From positions 1-59,021 of the forward strand of contig NZ_JALBWV010000057.1 of the NCBI RefSeq assembly GCF_022678645.1: DNA of 59,021 nt. The letters run 5' to 3'. Both the position numbers and the translations under genes were made by a program. The notes beneath the pieces are model-generated. The model saw only the letters and a list, made by a program, of their open reading frames with translations. It was not told the origin of the DNA and did no database searches. Below, in pieces: positions 1 to 7,204 of the stretch; position 1 is the first letter of the stretch, and the number at the start of each line of letters is the position of its first letter. The stretch is from Saccharopolyspora soli (GTDB lineage Bacteria > Actinomycetota > Actinomycetes > Mycobacteriales > Pseudonocardiaceae).

Positions 1-126
1 CCACATCTAACTGGGGGGGGGGGGTGGGTGGCTGTTTGTTATCTCCCGGCGGGGGGTCTGCGCGGGGGGCGCCCCCCCGGCCCCCCCCCCCCGCGCCCCC
101 CCCGCGGCCCCCCCCCCCACGACCGG
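1..126. other. G/C homopolymer run at window edge
   Basis: Long G runs followed by long C runs fill most of this stretch, with no plausible coding. Similar runs occur at the far end of the window and at 11756-11808. This looks like a low-quality contig end, so exact bases here should not be trusted. The first credible gene ends at 127, immediately beside it. Confidence 0.6.
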
Positions 127-894
127 TTACGCGGTGGCGCGGAGGGTGCGGTCGAACAGGTCGAGGAGCGCAGTCCAGTGGCGTTCGGCTGCTTCGGGGT
201 TGTAGGCAGCTGTGTCGGCTTGGGTGTACCCGTGGTGAGCGCCTGGGTAGACCTCGCAGCGGTGGCGGACACCCGCAGCCGTGAGCGCTTCTTCGAGGCG
301 GTCGATCTGGGCGGTGGGCAGCGACGGGTCCTGGTCGGCGTGTCCGAAGTAGAGCTCCGCCGTGACGCGGTCAGCGACGAGGTGTGGGCTGTCGGGGGCT
401 TCGGTGGCCAGATTGCCTCCGTGGAAGCCTCCCGCGGCAGCGACGCGCTCGGGATAGGTGCCAGCGGTGCGCAGCGCGAGTACTGCTCCCATGCAGTAGC
501 CGGTGATGCCCACCGGCCCGTTGGTGGCCTCGGGGCGGTTGGCGAGCCAGTCGAGGTAGGCACCGGCGTCGCGCATCGCGAGCTCGGGGGTCAGCGACTG
601 GATGAGCGGGCCGATCTTCTGGAAGATCTCGGGGCGCTGGCTGGGATCGATGAACTCGGGCAGATCGACCACCGGTGTGCGCCCGTGCCGGTAGAGGACG
701 TTGGGCACCACGACGGTGTAGCCAGCCGAGGCGAGCCGGTCGGCCATCGCGTTCAAGTGGGGGCGCAGGCCGAAGGCGTCCATGTAGAGCAGGACTGCTG
801 GATGGGGACCTGGGGCGTCGGAGTGGACCAGGTAGGCGTCGGCGACGCCATCCGGGGTGGGGATGTCCACCGATGTTCCGCGTACGGCGTTCAT
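127..894 (-). CDS. dienelactone hydrolase family protein
   Basis: A 255-aa alpha/beta hydrolase of the dienelactone hydrolase family, cytosolic (no signal peptide). The family's Cys-Asp-His triad is visible: C134 in GYCMGA, D187 in HADQD and H220 or H221 in GAHHGY. Family members hydrolyse dienelactones or other small esters; the real substrate cannot be read from the sequence. The ATG at 894 is chosen because GAGGAG lies about 10 nt upstream and homology-like sequence begins there; an upstream in-frame extension is Arg-rich and unlike the family. The gene stands alone, its 3' end abutting the G/C run, so anything beyond it is unknown. Confidence 0.85.
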   Translation of the reverse strand: MNAVRGTSVDIPTPDGVADAYLVHSDAPGPHPAVLLYMDAFGLRPHLNAMADRLASAGYTVVVPNVLYRHGRTPVVDLPEFIDPSQRPEIFQKIGPLIQSLTPELAMRDAGAYLDWLANRPEATNGPVGITGYCMGAVLALRTAGTYPERVAAAGGFHGGNLATEAPDSPHLVADRVTAELYFGHADQDPSLPTAQIDRLEEALTAAGVRHRCEVYPGAHHGYTQADTAAYNPEAAERHWTALLDLFDRTLRATA

Positions 895-1564
895 GAGCGG
901 TGCTGTCTCCTCGTAAGCCGCGATGTGCCAAGTGCTGCCGAAGGGTCGGCTGGTCCGGCCACGGCGCAGGCTGTGGCAAAGGCGCCGTTGCGGGGCCAGC
1001 CGGAAGATTACTGGATGTTGGTGCCAGCGCCGGTGGCTGCGCACCGCATTGGAATCGCGCAACGCCGTGCTGCTGCGTGGTTTGTCTGAGATTCAGGTTG
1101 TTTGCGCGGTTTCACGTCGAGTGCTTGCGAATCCGCTGCCGCGGTAGGCGTGGGATTGGCGACAACGCCATCGCGAAGTAAAAGAATCGTTGTCGAATGC
1201 TCAAACCGTCGGCTCCGGGCGGCAGATATCGAATTCCGCGGTCGTGACCGAACTGGTTTGGTGGCCAGGCCACGTCGATTGAACCTCGGAAAAGCGACAT
1301 AGCTCATCCGTTGGCGCGGATGCGGGGAAGTTGAACCCGTTGCGAAGCAGGGCTCGCGCCAGAGCTGTTTCCAGGGGCAGCCATTCAGCGCAGGCAGCTC
1401 ATTCGTCGGCAACCGCGCGGCGAATTGGTCGGACAATGGCAGCCCTGCCGCGGGCAGTAGGCGTGGTGCTTGCCCAAAAGGGCATCCCCATACCCCGTGG
1501 GGCATGGGGATGCGGACATCGGAACCGGGTGCGACCCGGCGACGTCTTGGTGTGTTCCAGCAGA
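895..1564. other. gene-poor intergenic stretch
   Basis: About 670 bases with no frame on either strand that shows a recognisable domain or a convincing ribosome binding site. The only clear structure is the hairpin at 1482-1513, entered separately. The rest may be upstream DNA of the hydrolase gene or decayed sequence. Confidence 0.5.
1482..1513 (-). terminator. hairpin terminator after the His-rich gene
   Basis: GCATCCCCAT pairs with ATGGGGATGC, followed by an inner CCCC/GGGG pairing and a 2-nt loop. It lies about 50 nt past the stop at 1565. On the minus strand it is followed by CTTTTGGG, a short T run. It is the likely transcription terminator of the His-rich gene. Confidence 0.65.
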
Positions 1565-1789
1565 TCAGGATGCTCCGCTGGCGCCGTCCGCGCTGTCGGT
1601 GTTGGAGCCCGAACGGTCGTGGTGGTGGGCGTGGCTGTGCGAGCCGTGACTACCGTGGTCGTGGTCCGGGTGGTCCGCCAGCAGCGTCGCTGGAGCCGCT
1701 ACCGCGGTGGCCGAACTCGCACCCCCGATTCCCAGCGCTAGCGGCGCCGCCAGTGCCAATGCGACTGCTGCTCGTGTAACTGTGCGCAT
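1565..1789 (-). CDS. small secreted histidine-rich protein
   Basis: A 74-aa protein. The first ~33 residues form a signal peptide (MRTVTR, a hydrophobic Ala/Leu core, then ATAVAAPA). The mature part is very rich in His, Asp and Ser (DHPDHDHGSHGSHSHAHHHD) and ends in a Ser/Gly/Asp tail. Such tails usually bind zinc, nickel or copper, so an extracytoplasmic metal-binding role is inferred; no named family is recognised. The ATG at 1789 has GGGGGA about 7 nt upstream. A hairpin terminator follows. The sequence TGAAAATG at 1808-1815, just upstream, resembles half of an actinobacterial Zur box. Confidence 0.7.
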   Translation of the reverse strand: MRTVTRAAVALALAAPLALGIGGASSATAVAAPATLLADHPDHDHGSHGSHSHAHHHDRSGSNTDSADGASGAS

Positions 1790-2152
1790 GGAACTATTCC
1801 CCCGTCTTGAAAATGTTGCAGAGATACCGATACGAGCCCTGGTCCTCGTCCGAGGCGGGGAAAGCGGGCTCCCCCGATATCCGCCTCGGCAACGCGCCAG
1901 GACAAGCGAGGTATTCCCGTGAAGTCGCACCGGAAACCGTCCGCTGACAATTTCTTGGCGCGCGGTTCGCGAATGGCGGGTCGAAAGTCCCGGGCGATTG
2001 AGGACCAATTCCCCGGAAATGGATCGAGGTTCCCCCACGGGCGGGATCCGACCACATTCTTCGGGTGGCGATCGTCACAGTTCGCGGTGTCGATCGCCCA
2101 GCGGAATTGGTCGCATCCAACCGCGTGACCGCCCGAACCGGTAGGTCCTCGC
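1790..2152. other. intergenic region upstream of the His-rich gene
   Basis: Holds the presumed promoter of the His-rich gene (near 1800-1850), a Zur-like half-site at 1808-1820 and the hairpin at 2067-2098. No gene is supported here on either strand. Confidence 0.5.
2067..2098 (-). terminator. hairpin after methyltransferase gene
   Basis: GGCGATCG (2067-2074) pairs with CGATCGCC (2091-2098) around a 16-nt loop, 55 nt beyond the stop of the minus-strand methyltransferase gene. It has no T tract, which is common in high-GC actinomycetes. Confidence 0.45.
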
Positions 2153-2956
2153 TCAGTTCTTCCGGCCGACGGCTCCGTAGAGCCAGCCGGTGGCTTCTGG
2201 AGCTGGGTCGTCCCGGTCGGGGTGCCAGTCGTCGATGGTGACCAGACCTGGGTCGACGAAGTCGAAGCCGTCGAAGAAGCGGGCGATTTCGGCGTGGTCG
2301 CGGAAGTAGATGGGGGTCGGGGTGGTCGCGTAGATCGACTCGATCTGGGCGACCGCGTCCGGCGATTTGTGATCCGTGGTGACGTGGGTAGCGGTGATGT
2401 GGCTGCCGGGAGCTAGGGCGTCCCGAAGCTGACCCATGACCGCGGGCCGCTCCTCGGCCGTCAGGAAGTGCACCATGGCGATCATCAGCACCGCGACCGG
2501 CTCGTCGAAGTCGATCAGCGCGTTCGTCTGGGGGTGTTCGAGCACCTCGGCCGGACGGCGCATGTCGGCGGTGACCACGGTGGTGTTGTCGTCGGAGGCC
2601 AGCAGCGCGCGACCGTGGGCGAGCACGATCGGATCGTTGTCGACGTAGACCACGCGGGCATCCGGGTTGACTGCCTGCGCGATCTCGTGGGTGTTGCCGA
2701 CGGTGGGCAGACCCGAGCCGATGTCGATGAACTGCCGGATGCCCTGGCGGGCCATGTACCGCACCGCCCGCCGCAGGAACGCCCGATTCTCCTGGGCGAG
2801 CTCGCGAATCTCCGGCATGGCCTGCGCCACGCGGTCGACGGCGTCGCGGTCGACCTGGTAGTTGTCCTTGCCGCCCAGGTAGTAGTCGTACATCCGCGCG
2901 ACGCTCGGCCGGTTCATGTCGACCGATGACAAGCCGGAGTCGTCCTGCTGCTCCAT
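2153..2956 (-). CDS. SAM-dependent methyltransferase, DUF574/Methyltransf_19
   Basis: A 267-aa member of the actinobacterial S-adenosylmethionine methyltransferase family PF04672. The family signature is present in order: RPSVARMYDYYLGGKDNY near the N-terminus, the SAM loop DIGSGLPT, and the acidic loop YVDNDPIV. Substrates of this family are mostly unknown. The ATG at 2956 is preferred because GGAGG sits about 9 nt upstream. An ATG at 2971 also has a good site (GAGG plus 5 nt), so the start could be 5 residues earlier. A second family member lies at 11814-12629. No operon partner is evident. Confidence 0.85.
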   Translation of the reverse strand: MEQQDDSGLSSVDMNRPSVARMYDYYLGGKDNYQVDRDAVDRVAQAMPEIRELAQENRAFLRRAVRYMARQGIRQFIDIGSGLPTVGNTHEIAQAVNPDARVVYVDNDPIVLAHGRALLASDDNTTVVTADMRRPAEVLEHPQTNALIDFDEPVAVLMIAMVHFLTAEERPAVMGQLRDALAPGSHITATHVTTDHKSPDAVAQIESIYATTPTPIYFRDHAEIARFFDGFDFVDPGLVTIDDWHPDRDDPAPEATGWLYGAVGRKN

Positions 2957-3044
2957 GACGGCGCCCTCCATCTGTTCCTCGATGATCACCTTAACGGCAA
3001 CCCGTCGCATCGGGGAGACCGCGATGCGGTGGTGGCGGGGTGGT

Positions 3045-3692
3045 TCATGTCGTCGCGCGTTGGTGGAATTCCTTGTGGAAGGTGAAGGTTCGGCGCTCCA
3101 TCTCGGTTGTGTGCTGGAAGATCTCGCTGCGCCACGGGGTGTTGGTCGCGGTTCGGTATTCCTCGGTGGCGAACGCTTCCGGGCCGGTGAGCTCGTGCAG
3201 CGCGAGGAACACCGGTCCTGCTCCGGTGGTTCTGCGGTAGCGCCGGATCCGGTTCCACCCCGGCGTCGCCAGCAGCAGGGGGATGTGTTCCTGCTCGTAC
3301 CACCGGGTCAGCTCGGTCTCGTAGTCGGTCGGCACGGTGATGGCGACCGCGACGATCGTGGGCGCGGGTTCCGGGGTTCGCTGGCCGTGGTCCGTCAGCA
3401 GCTCGTAGCTGCGTCTGTCCAAAGTAGACAGGGTGGCGAGGATCGCGCGTTCCCGCTCGCTTCGTTCGGCGCGCAGCCGCCGGTACTGCTCTGTCTCCAG
3501 GGCTTCTAGGTCCAGGTCGTAGGTGGCCAGCCAGCCGGGTGCTTGCCCGTCCGCGGCGCGGTAACGGCGTGCGGTGCGGATGCCGGGAATGCCCATCCGG
3601 GCCGGTGCGTGTTCGGTGTCGTACCAGTCGTGGAAAGCGGATTCCTGGCCGGGTGCGGGTTCGGACAGTACGAACAGCATGCCTTCGGCCAT
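3045..3692 (-). CDS. two-repeat dimeric alpha/beta-barrel protein
   Basis: A 215-aa protein built of two similar halves. Each half carries a WY-x-x-EH-x-P motif (WYDTEHAP near residue 23, WYEQEHIP near 130), as in EthD/Dabb-like ferredoxin-fold proteins. Such domains often act as small monooxygenases, isomerases or decarboxylases in aromatic or terpenoid breakdown. The ATG at 3692 has GGGAGA 5 nt upstream. It is the last gene of the minus-strand cluster that starts with the transporter near 8557, 43 nt after the IclR gene. Substrate unknown; the catabolic role is inferred from neighbours. Confidence 0.65.
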   Translation of the reverse strand: MAEGMLFVLSEPAPGQESAFHDWYDTEHAPARMGIPGIRTARRYRAADGQAPGWLATYDLDLEALETEQYRRLRAERSERERAILATLSTLDRRSYELLTDHGQRTPEPAPTIVAVAITVPTDYETELTRWYEQEHIPLLLATPGWNRIRRYRRTTGAGPVFLALHELTGPEAFATEEYRTATNTPWRSEIFQHTTEMERRTFTFHKEFHQRATT

Positions 3693-3735
3693 CGGTTCTC
3701 CCTGCGGTGCCGGTCTTGCGGAAGGGGGTGGAGCG

Positions 3736-4530
3736 CTACGTGTGGGTGATCTCGGCCGTGATGGCGTCCGCGTGCTCGCGCACCAGGGGAGCGCATCGAT
3801 CGCGGAGTTCCGCGGCCGATATGCGTGCGGCGTTGACTGAGATGTTGAGAGCGGCGATGACTCCGTCGCGGTCCCGGACCGCAGCCGCTACCGACCGGAC
3901 GCCCTCTTCGCGTTCTCCATCGATCAGCGCGAAGCCGTCCTCGCGAACGGCCATCAGGGCCTCTCGCAGCTCACCGGGGTCCGTGATGGTGTGCGGGGTC
4001 AGCGGCTTGAGGTCGACTTCCCGGAGGTAGGTGTCCAGTTCGGCGTCCGGCAGCGCGGCGAGCAGGACCCGGCCGAGCGAGGTCGGGTAGGCCGGGAGCC
4101 GGGAGCCGATGTTGAGCGTGATCGACACGCTTCGCGGACTCGGAACCCTTGCCAGGTAGACGATTTCGGTGCCGTCCAGGGTCGCCAGCGAGGACGATTC
4201 CTGGGTGGAGTTCGACAGGCTGCGCATGTGCGGCTCGGCGTGTTCCCACCAGGGGGAGGCGGACAGGTATCCGTAGCCCAGGCGCATCACCTTCGAGGTC
4301 AACCGGAATCGGCGGTCCTGCTGCGTGGCGAAACCGATCCGGGTGAAGGTGAGCAGCACGCGTCGCGCGGTGGCCCTGGTCAGGCCGGTGAGTTCGGCGA
4401 CCTGGCTGATGCTCAACTCCGGGTGCTGAGCGGAGAAGACCATCATGACCTGGAATGCCTTGTCGACGGAATCGATGAAATCCGGGTCTTCGCGTGACAC
4501 GCCTGGCACTCTCCGTTGGTCGTCTTGCAT
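3736..4530 (-). CDS. IclR family transcriptional regulator
   Basis: A 264-aa regulator. The N-terminal winged helix-turn-helix spans about residues 30-75 (LSISQVAELTGLTRATARRV) and is followed by an IclR effector-binding domain (LGYGYLSASPWWE, EREEGVRSVAAAVRDRDG). It resembles the PcaR/PcaU branch controlling aromatic acid catabolism. It sits inside the catabolic cluster, 71 nt after the amidohydrolase, and probably controls it. The start is not certain: ATG 4530 has only a weak binding site, and a GTG near 4503 with GGAGAG upstream is an alternative. Confidence 0.82.
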   Translation of the reverse strand: MQDDQRRVPGVSREDPDFIDSVDKAFQVMMVFSAQHPELSISQVAELTGLTRATARRVLLTFTRIGFATQQDRRFRLTSKVMRLGYGYLSASPWWEHAEPHMRSLSNSTQESSSLATLDGTEIVYLARVPSPRSVSITLNIGSRLPAYPTSLGRVLLAALPDAELDTYLREVDLKPLTPHTITDPGELREALMAVREDGFALIDGEREEGVRSVAAAVRDRDGVIAALNISVNAARISAAELRDRCAPLVREHADAITAEITHT

Positions 4531-4601
4531 CCCGCGACGCCGCGCGCGCGGAACAGGAACAAATCTACCCGCGCGTCGCGACGTGCGGCCGCAGGCGGAC
4601 T

Positions 4602-5477
4602 TCAGCCTGGGAAGTCGAAGCATTCCGTGGGGTTGTCGACCAGCAACCGGTGGCGTTGCGCGGCCGTTGGGGCGACCTCGGTGAGCAGGTCGACGAGGTC
4701 GCCGTCGTCGGGCACGAAGCCGTGGGTGTTGGGGTGCGGGAAGTCGGTGCCCCACACGACCCGTTCGGGCGCGCTGCTCGTCAGCAGCCGGGCGAGGGCG
4801 GCCGAGTCACCCATGTCCGGCGGTGCGGTGGCGAGGCGGTCAGCGCCGCTGAGCTTGACCCAGACGCGACCGGTGTCCAGCAGGCGTCGCAGCGCGGTCA
4901 CCGCTGGTGATTCGAGACCTCGGCGCAGGTCGACGCGGGCCATGTGGTCGATCACCACGGGTAGTGGCAGCGACCGCACGAAGTCCTCGTGCTCGGCGAT
5001 CCCCTCGCCAGCCACGTGCAGCGCGATGTGCCAGCCGTGCGGCCGGACCAGAGCGATGATCGCCTCGATCGTCTCCGGAGAAGGTGCTGGTCCGAGGTGC
5101 GGCGTGAAGTGCAGCCGTGCACCCCGCACTCCGGCTTCGTGCAACCGGGCCACTTCGGCGGGGGAGGTCTCCGGGCGGATCAGCGCAACACCGCGATAAC
5201 GGCCAGCGCCTTCGTCCAGCGCGGCCACCAGAGAGGCGTGGTCCGCGCCGTGCGCGGCCGACTGGACGATCACCGCCCGGCGGAACCCCAGCAGGTCGTG
5301 CCGCTTCTGCAGGTCGGCGAGCGGGGCCTCGGGCGGGGTGAAGGTGCGGTCGGGTGCGTAGGGGAACCGGTCGGTGGGCCCGAAGATGTGGCAGTGCGCG
5401 TCGCAAGCGTTGGCGGGCAGGTCGATCGTCGGGGCGTGCGGTGAGGGGTGCGGTCCTGGGTTGGATGGTGTGGCCAT
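4602..5477 (-). CDS. amidohydrolase, LigI (pyrone dicarboxylate lactonase)-like
   Basis: A 291-aa TIM-barrel amidohydrolase. Near the N-terminus is the metal-site-like motif DAHCHIFGP and near the C-terminus WGTDFPHPN, the pairing seen in 2-pyrone-4,6-dicarboxylate lactonases (LigI) and related lactonases. The family hydrolyses lactone rings of aromatic or sugar-acid intermediates. The ATG at 5477 is chosen for AGGAG 6 nt upstream. The frame stays open upstream through intergenic repeat A, but that part is Arg-rich and non-homologous. It lies between the SDR gene and the IclR regulator. Exact substrate is inferred only as a lactone or dicarboxylate. Confidence 0.75.
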   Translation of the reverse strand: MATPSNPGPHPSPHAPTIDLPANACDAHCHIFGPTDRFPYAPDRTFTPPEAPLADLQKRHDLLGFRRAVIVQSAAHGADHASLVAALDEGAGRYRGVALIRPETSPAEVARLHEAGVRGARLHFTPHLGPAPSPETIEAIIALVRPHGWHIALHVAGEGIAEHEDFVRSLPLPVVIDHMARVDLRRGLESPAVTALRRLLDTGRVWVKLSGADRLATAPPDMGDSAALARLLTSSAPERVVWGTDFPHPNTHGFVPDDGDLVDLLTEVAPTAAQRHRLLVDNPTECFDFPG

Positions 5478-5512
5478 CTCGGTCTCCTGCTCAGAGCATG
5501 TTTTCCAAGCTC

Positions 5513-5679
5513 GTTTTGCTTTGCGGTGCTGGTGGCGGAACCTCAGACGCCGTCTCGACTCCGGGATCCCCGACTCATGTATGTCCGATGCACCACGTCG
5601 GGGCTGTCCTCGCGAGACGACGTCTGAGAACCCGCGGCGGTGCGAGTTGCGAGGGTGGGCTAAGCGGCTTCGCCGCTTC
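5513..5679 (+). repeat. structured intergenic repeat, copy A
   Basis: Copy A of a dispersed intergenic family (others: 14707-14902, 21950-22141, 30113-30310, 58794-58878). It contains an outer stem, CTCAGACGCCGTCTCG (5542-5557) against CGAGACGACGTCTGAG (5613-5628), 15 of 16 matching. Inside are CCGGGATCCCCG and a stem CCCCGAC/GTCGGGG. Outside is the pairing GCGG-AAC-CTCAG with CTGAG-AAC-CCGC, and at the end the hairpin AAGCGGCTTCGCCGCTT (5662-5678). It separates the SDR gene from the amidohydrolase gene within one same-strand cluster. Strand is given by similarity to the other copies; the transcribed strand is unknown. Confidence 0.8.
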
Positions 5680-5703
5680 AAAACAAGAACAAAAGACAGG
5701 CAC

Positions 5704-6504
5704 TCAGTCGCAGCGGGCGGTCATGCCGCCGTCGACGACGATTTCGGTGCCGGTGATGAACCGCGCCTCGTCGGAGGCGAGGAACAGCGCGGCGTGGGCG
5801 GTGTCGCGGCCGTCGCCCATGAAGCCGAGCGGGATGCGCGCTTGGCGCTGGGCGAGCAGCGCTTCGACGTCGCCGCCGGTGCGCTGCCCGGCGAGCCGGG
5901 CTTCGACCATCGGGGTGTGCAGTTGGCCGGGGATGACGGTGTTGACCCGGATCCGGTCCGGCGCGTGTTGCACCGCGACCACCTTGGAGAGCTGGATGAC
6001 GCCCGCTTTCGCCGATGCGTAGCCGACCTGGGCCGAGCCGGTCCAGCGCAGCCCGGACGTCGAGGCGATGTTCACGATCGCGCCGCCGCCCTGTTCCTTC
6101 ATGACGGGGATGACGTGCTTGCACCCCAGGTAGGCGCTGGAGAGGTTGGCGTCGAGCTGGGCCTGCCAGGTCTGCTCGTCGAGCTCGACAGGCCCGCCGT
6201 GGCGTGATCCGCCGACGTTGTTGACGAGCACGTCGACCTGGCCGAACGCGGACCGCGCGGCCTCGACCACGCCCGCGACTGCCGCGGAATCCGTCACGTC
6301 GCAGGTGTGCGCCACTGCCGTGCCGCCCTCGTCGGCGATCATCTGCAACGTCGGTTCCAACGATTCCGCATCGCGGTCCACGACTAGCACCTTCGCGCCC
6401 TCGTGGGCGAAGACGACCGCGGTCGCTCGGCCGTTGCCCCAGCCAGGCCCGACACTGCCCGCGCCGGTGACGATCGCGACCTTGCTCGCCAGCCGACCAC
6501 TCAT
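5704..6504 (-). CDS. short-chain dehydrogenase/reductase
   Basis: A 266-aa classical SDR oxidoreductase. The Rossmann glycine motif is the longer variant TGAGSVGPGWGNG (residues 13-25) instead of TGxxxGxG. Further motifs are NNVGG (94-98), the serine region around 148-150 and the catalytic pair Y162/K166 in YASAK. The C-terminus ends in the typical ITGTEIVVDGG. Its ATG overlaps the stop of the upstream gene (ATGA), so translation is probably coupled to the carboxymuconolactone-decarboxylase-like protein. Likely NAD(P)-dependent oxidation of a cluster intermediate; substrate unknown. Confidence 0.85.
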   Translation of the reverse strand: MSGRLASKVAIVTGAGSVGPGWGNGRATAVVFAHEGAKVLVVDRDAESLEPTLQMIADEGGTAVAHTCDVTDSAAVAGVVEAARSAFGQVDVLVNNVGGSRHGGPVELDEQTWQAQLDANLSSAYLGCKHVIPVMKEQGGGAIVNIASTSGLRWTGSAQVGYASAKAGVIQLSKVVAVQHAPDRIRVNTVIPGQLHTPMVEARLAGQRTGGDVEALLAQRQARIPLGFMGDGRDTAHAALFLASDEARFITGTEIVVDGGMTARCD

Positions 6505-7175
6505 GACAGTCCCGCCTCTCCGCGATTTGCAGTGGTGGTTGCGTCCAGCCGAGTCTCGCGTTTCGTGGTTTCTGGTGGCTGGTTTGCGTCACGGTCCCCT
6601 GAGGTGCGGGTGACGGGGACTGGGGTTGACACGGGGCTACTCATGCCACCGCTGGTGTTCCGGTCGTTCGGCTCGCCGACGTGCAGGGCGATCAGGAACC
6701 GGGAAACCATGTTGTAGGCGCCGATCGTCGCGGTGAGTTCCACGACGTGCTGATCGCTGAAGTGTTCGCGCAGGGCGTCGAAGATCTCGTCGGGTACTGC
6801 GACGGATCGAGTCATCGCATCGGTGTAGGCGAGCGCGGCCCGTTGCGGCGCGGTGAGCGACGCAGCGGCGTCAGCGGGCGCTTCGACGCGGAGCGCATCG
6901 GTTCGGGTCAGACCCGCGTCGCGTGCGATCGGTTCGTGCGCGTTCCATTCGTAGTCGGCGCCGTTGAGCGCCGCGACGCGCAGGATGGCGAGTTCCCGGA
7001 TGCCGGCGGGCAGGCTGGCGCGGGTGCGGATCGCACCGAGCAGGCTGTTCCAACCGTCAGCGATCGGCGGGCTGTGCAGCAGCGTCTGATCCAACGGTGT
7101 GAGATGCCCGCCGCGGCGCTCGCGGATCCGGTCAGCGATCTCGCCCTCACCGCTGCGGTAGTCCAGGCGTGCCAT
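6501..7175 (-). CDS. carboxymuconolactone decarboxylase family protein
   Basis: A 224-aa AhpD-fold protein. The core motif ALNGADYEWNAHEPIAR (about residues 69-85) matches CMD-type proteins that use the E-W-x-x-H arrangement and lack the CxxC of alkylhydroperoxidase AhpD. Residues ~173-224 form a polar, probably disordered tail not usual in the family. The ATG at 7175 has AAGGATC upstream. It follows the transporter gene by 29 nt and overlaps the SDR gene by 4 nt, so it is inside an operon. A role in decarboxylating or isomerising a lactone intermediate is inferred. Confidence 0.8.
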   Translation of the reverse strand: MARLDYRSGEGEIADRIRERRGGHLTPLDQTLLHSPPIADGWNSLLGAIRTRASLPAGIRELAILRVAALNGADYEWNAHEPIARDAGLTRTDALRVEAPADAAASLTAPQRAALAYTDAMTRSVAVPDEIFDALREHFSDQHVVELTATIGAYNMVSRFLIALHVGEPNDRNTSGGMSSPVSTPVPVTRTSGDRDANQPPETTKRETRLDATTTANRGEAGLS

Positions 7176-7204
7176 CAGTGTTGTGATCCTTTCGTTTCGT
7201 CGGG

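Noticed and set aside
900..1181. Short plus-strand frames in 900-1500
   Set aside because: No ribosome sites, no domains, and composition unlike real genes in this window.
4602..5681. N-terminal extension of the amidohydrolase reading MKRRSRLAH...
   Set aside because: The extension is encoded by intergenic repeat A; repeat B gives the same start in an unrelated frame. A ribosome site marks the real start at 5477.
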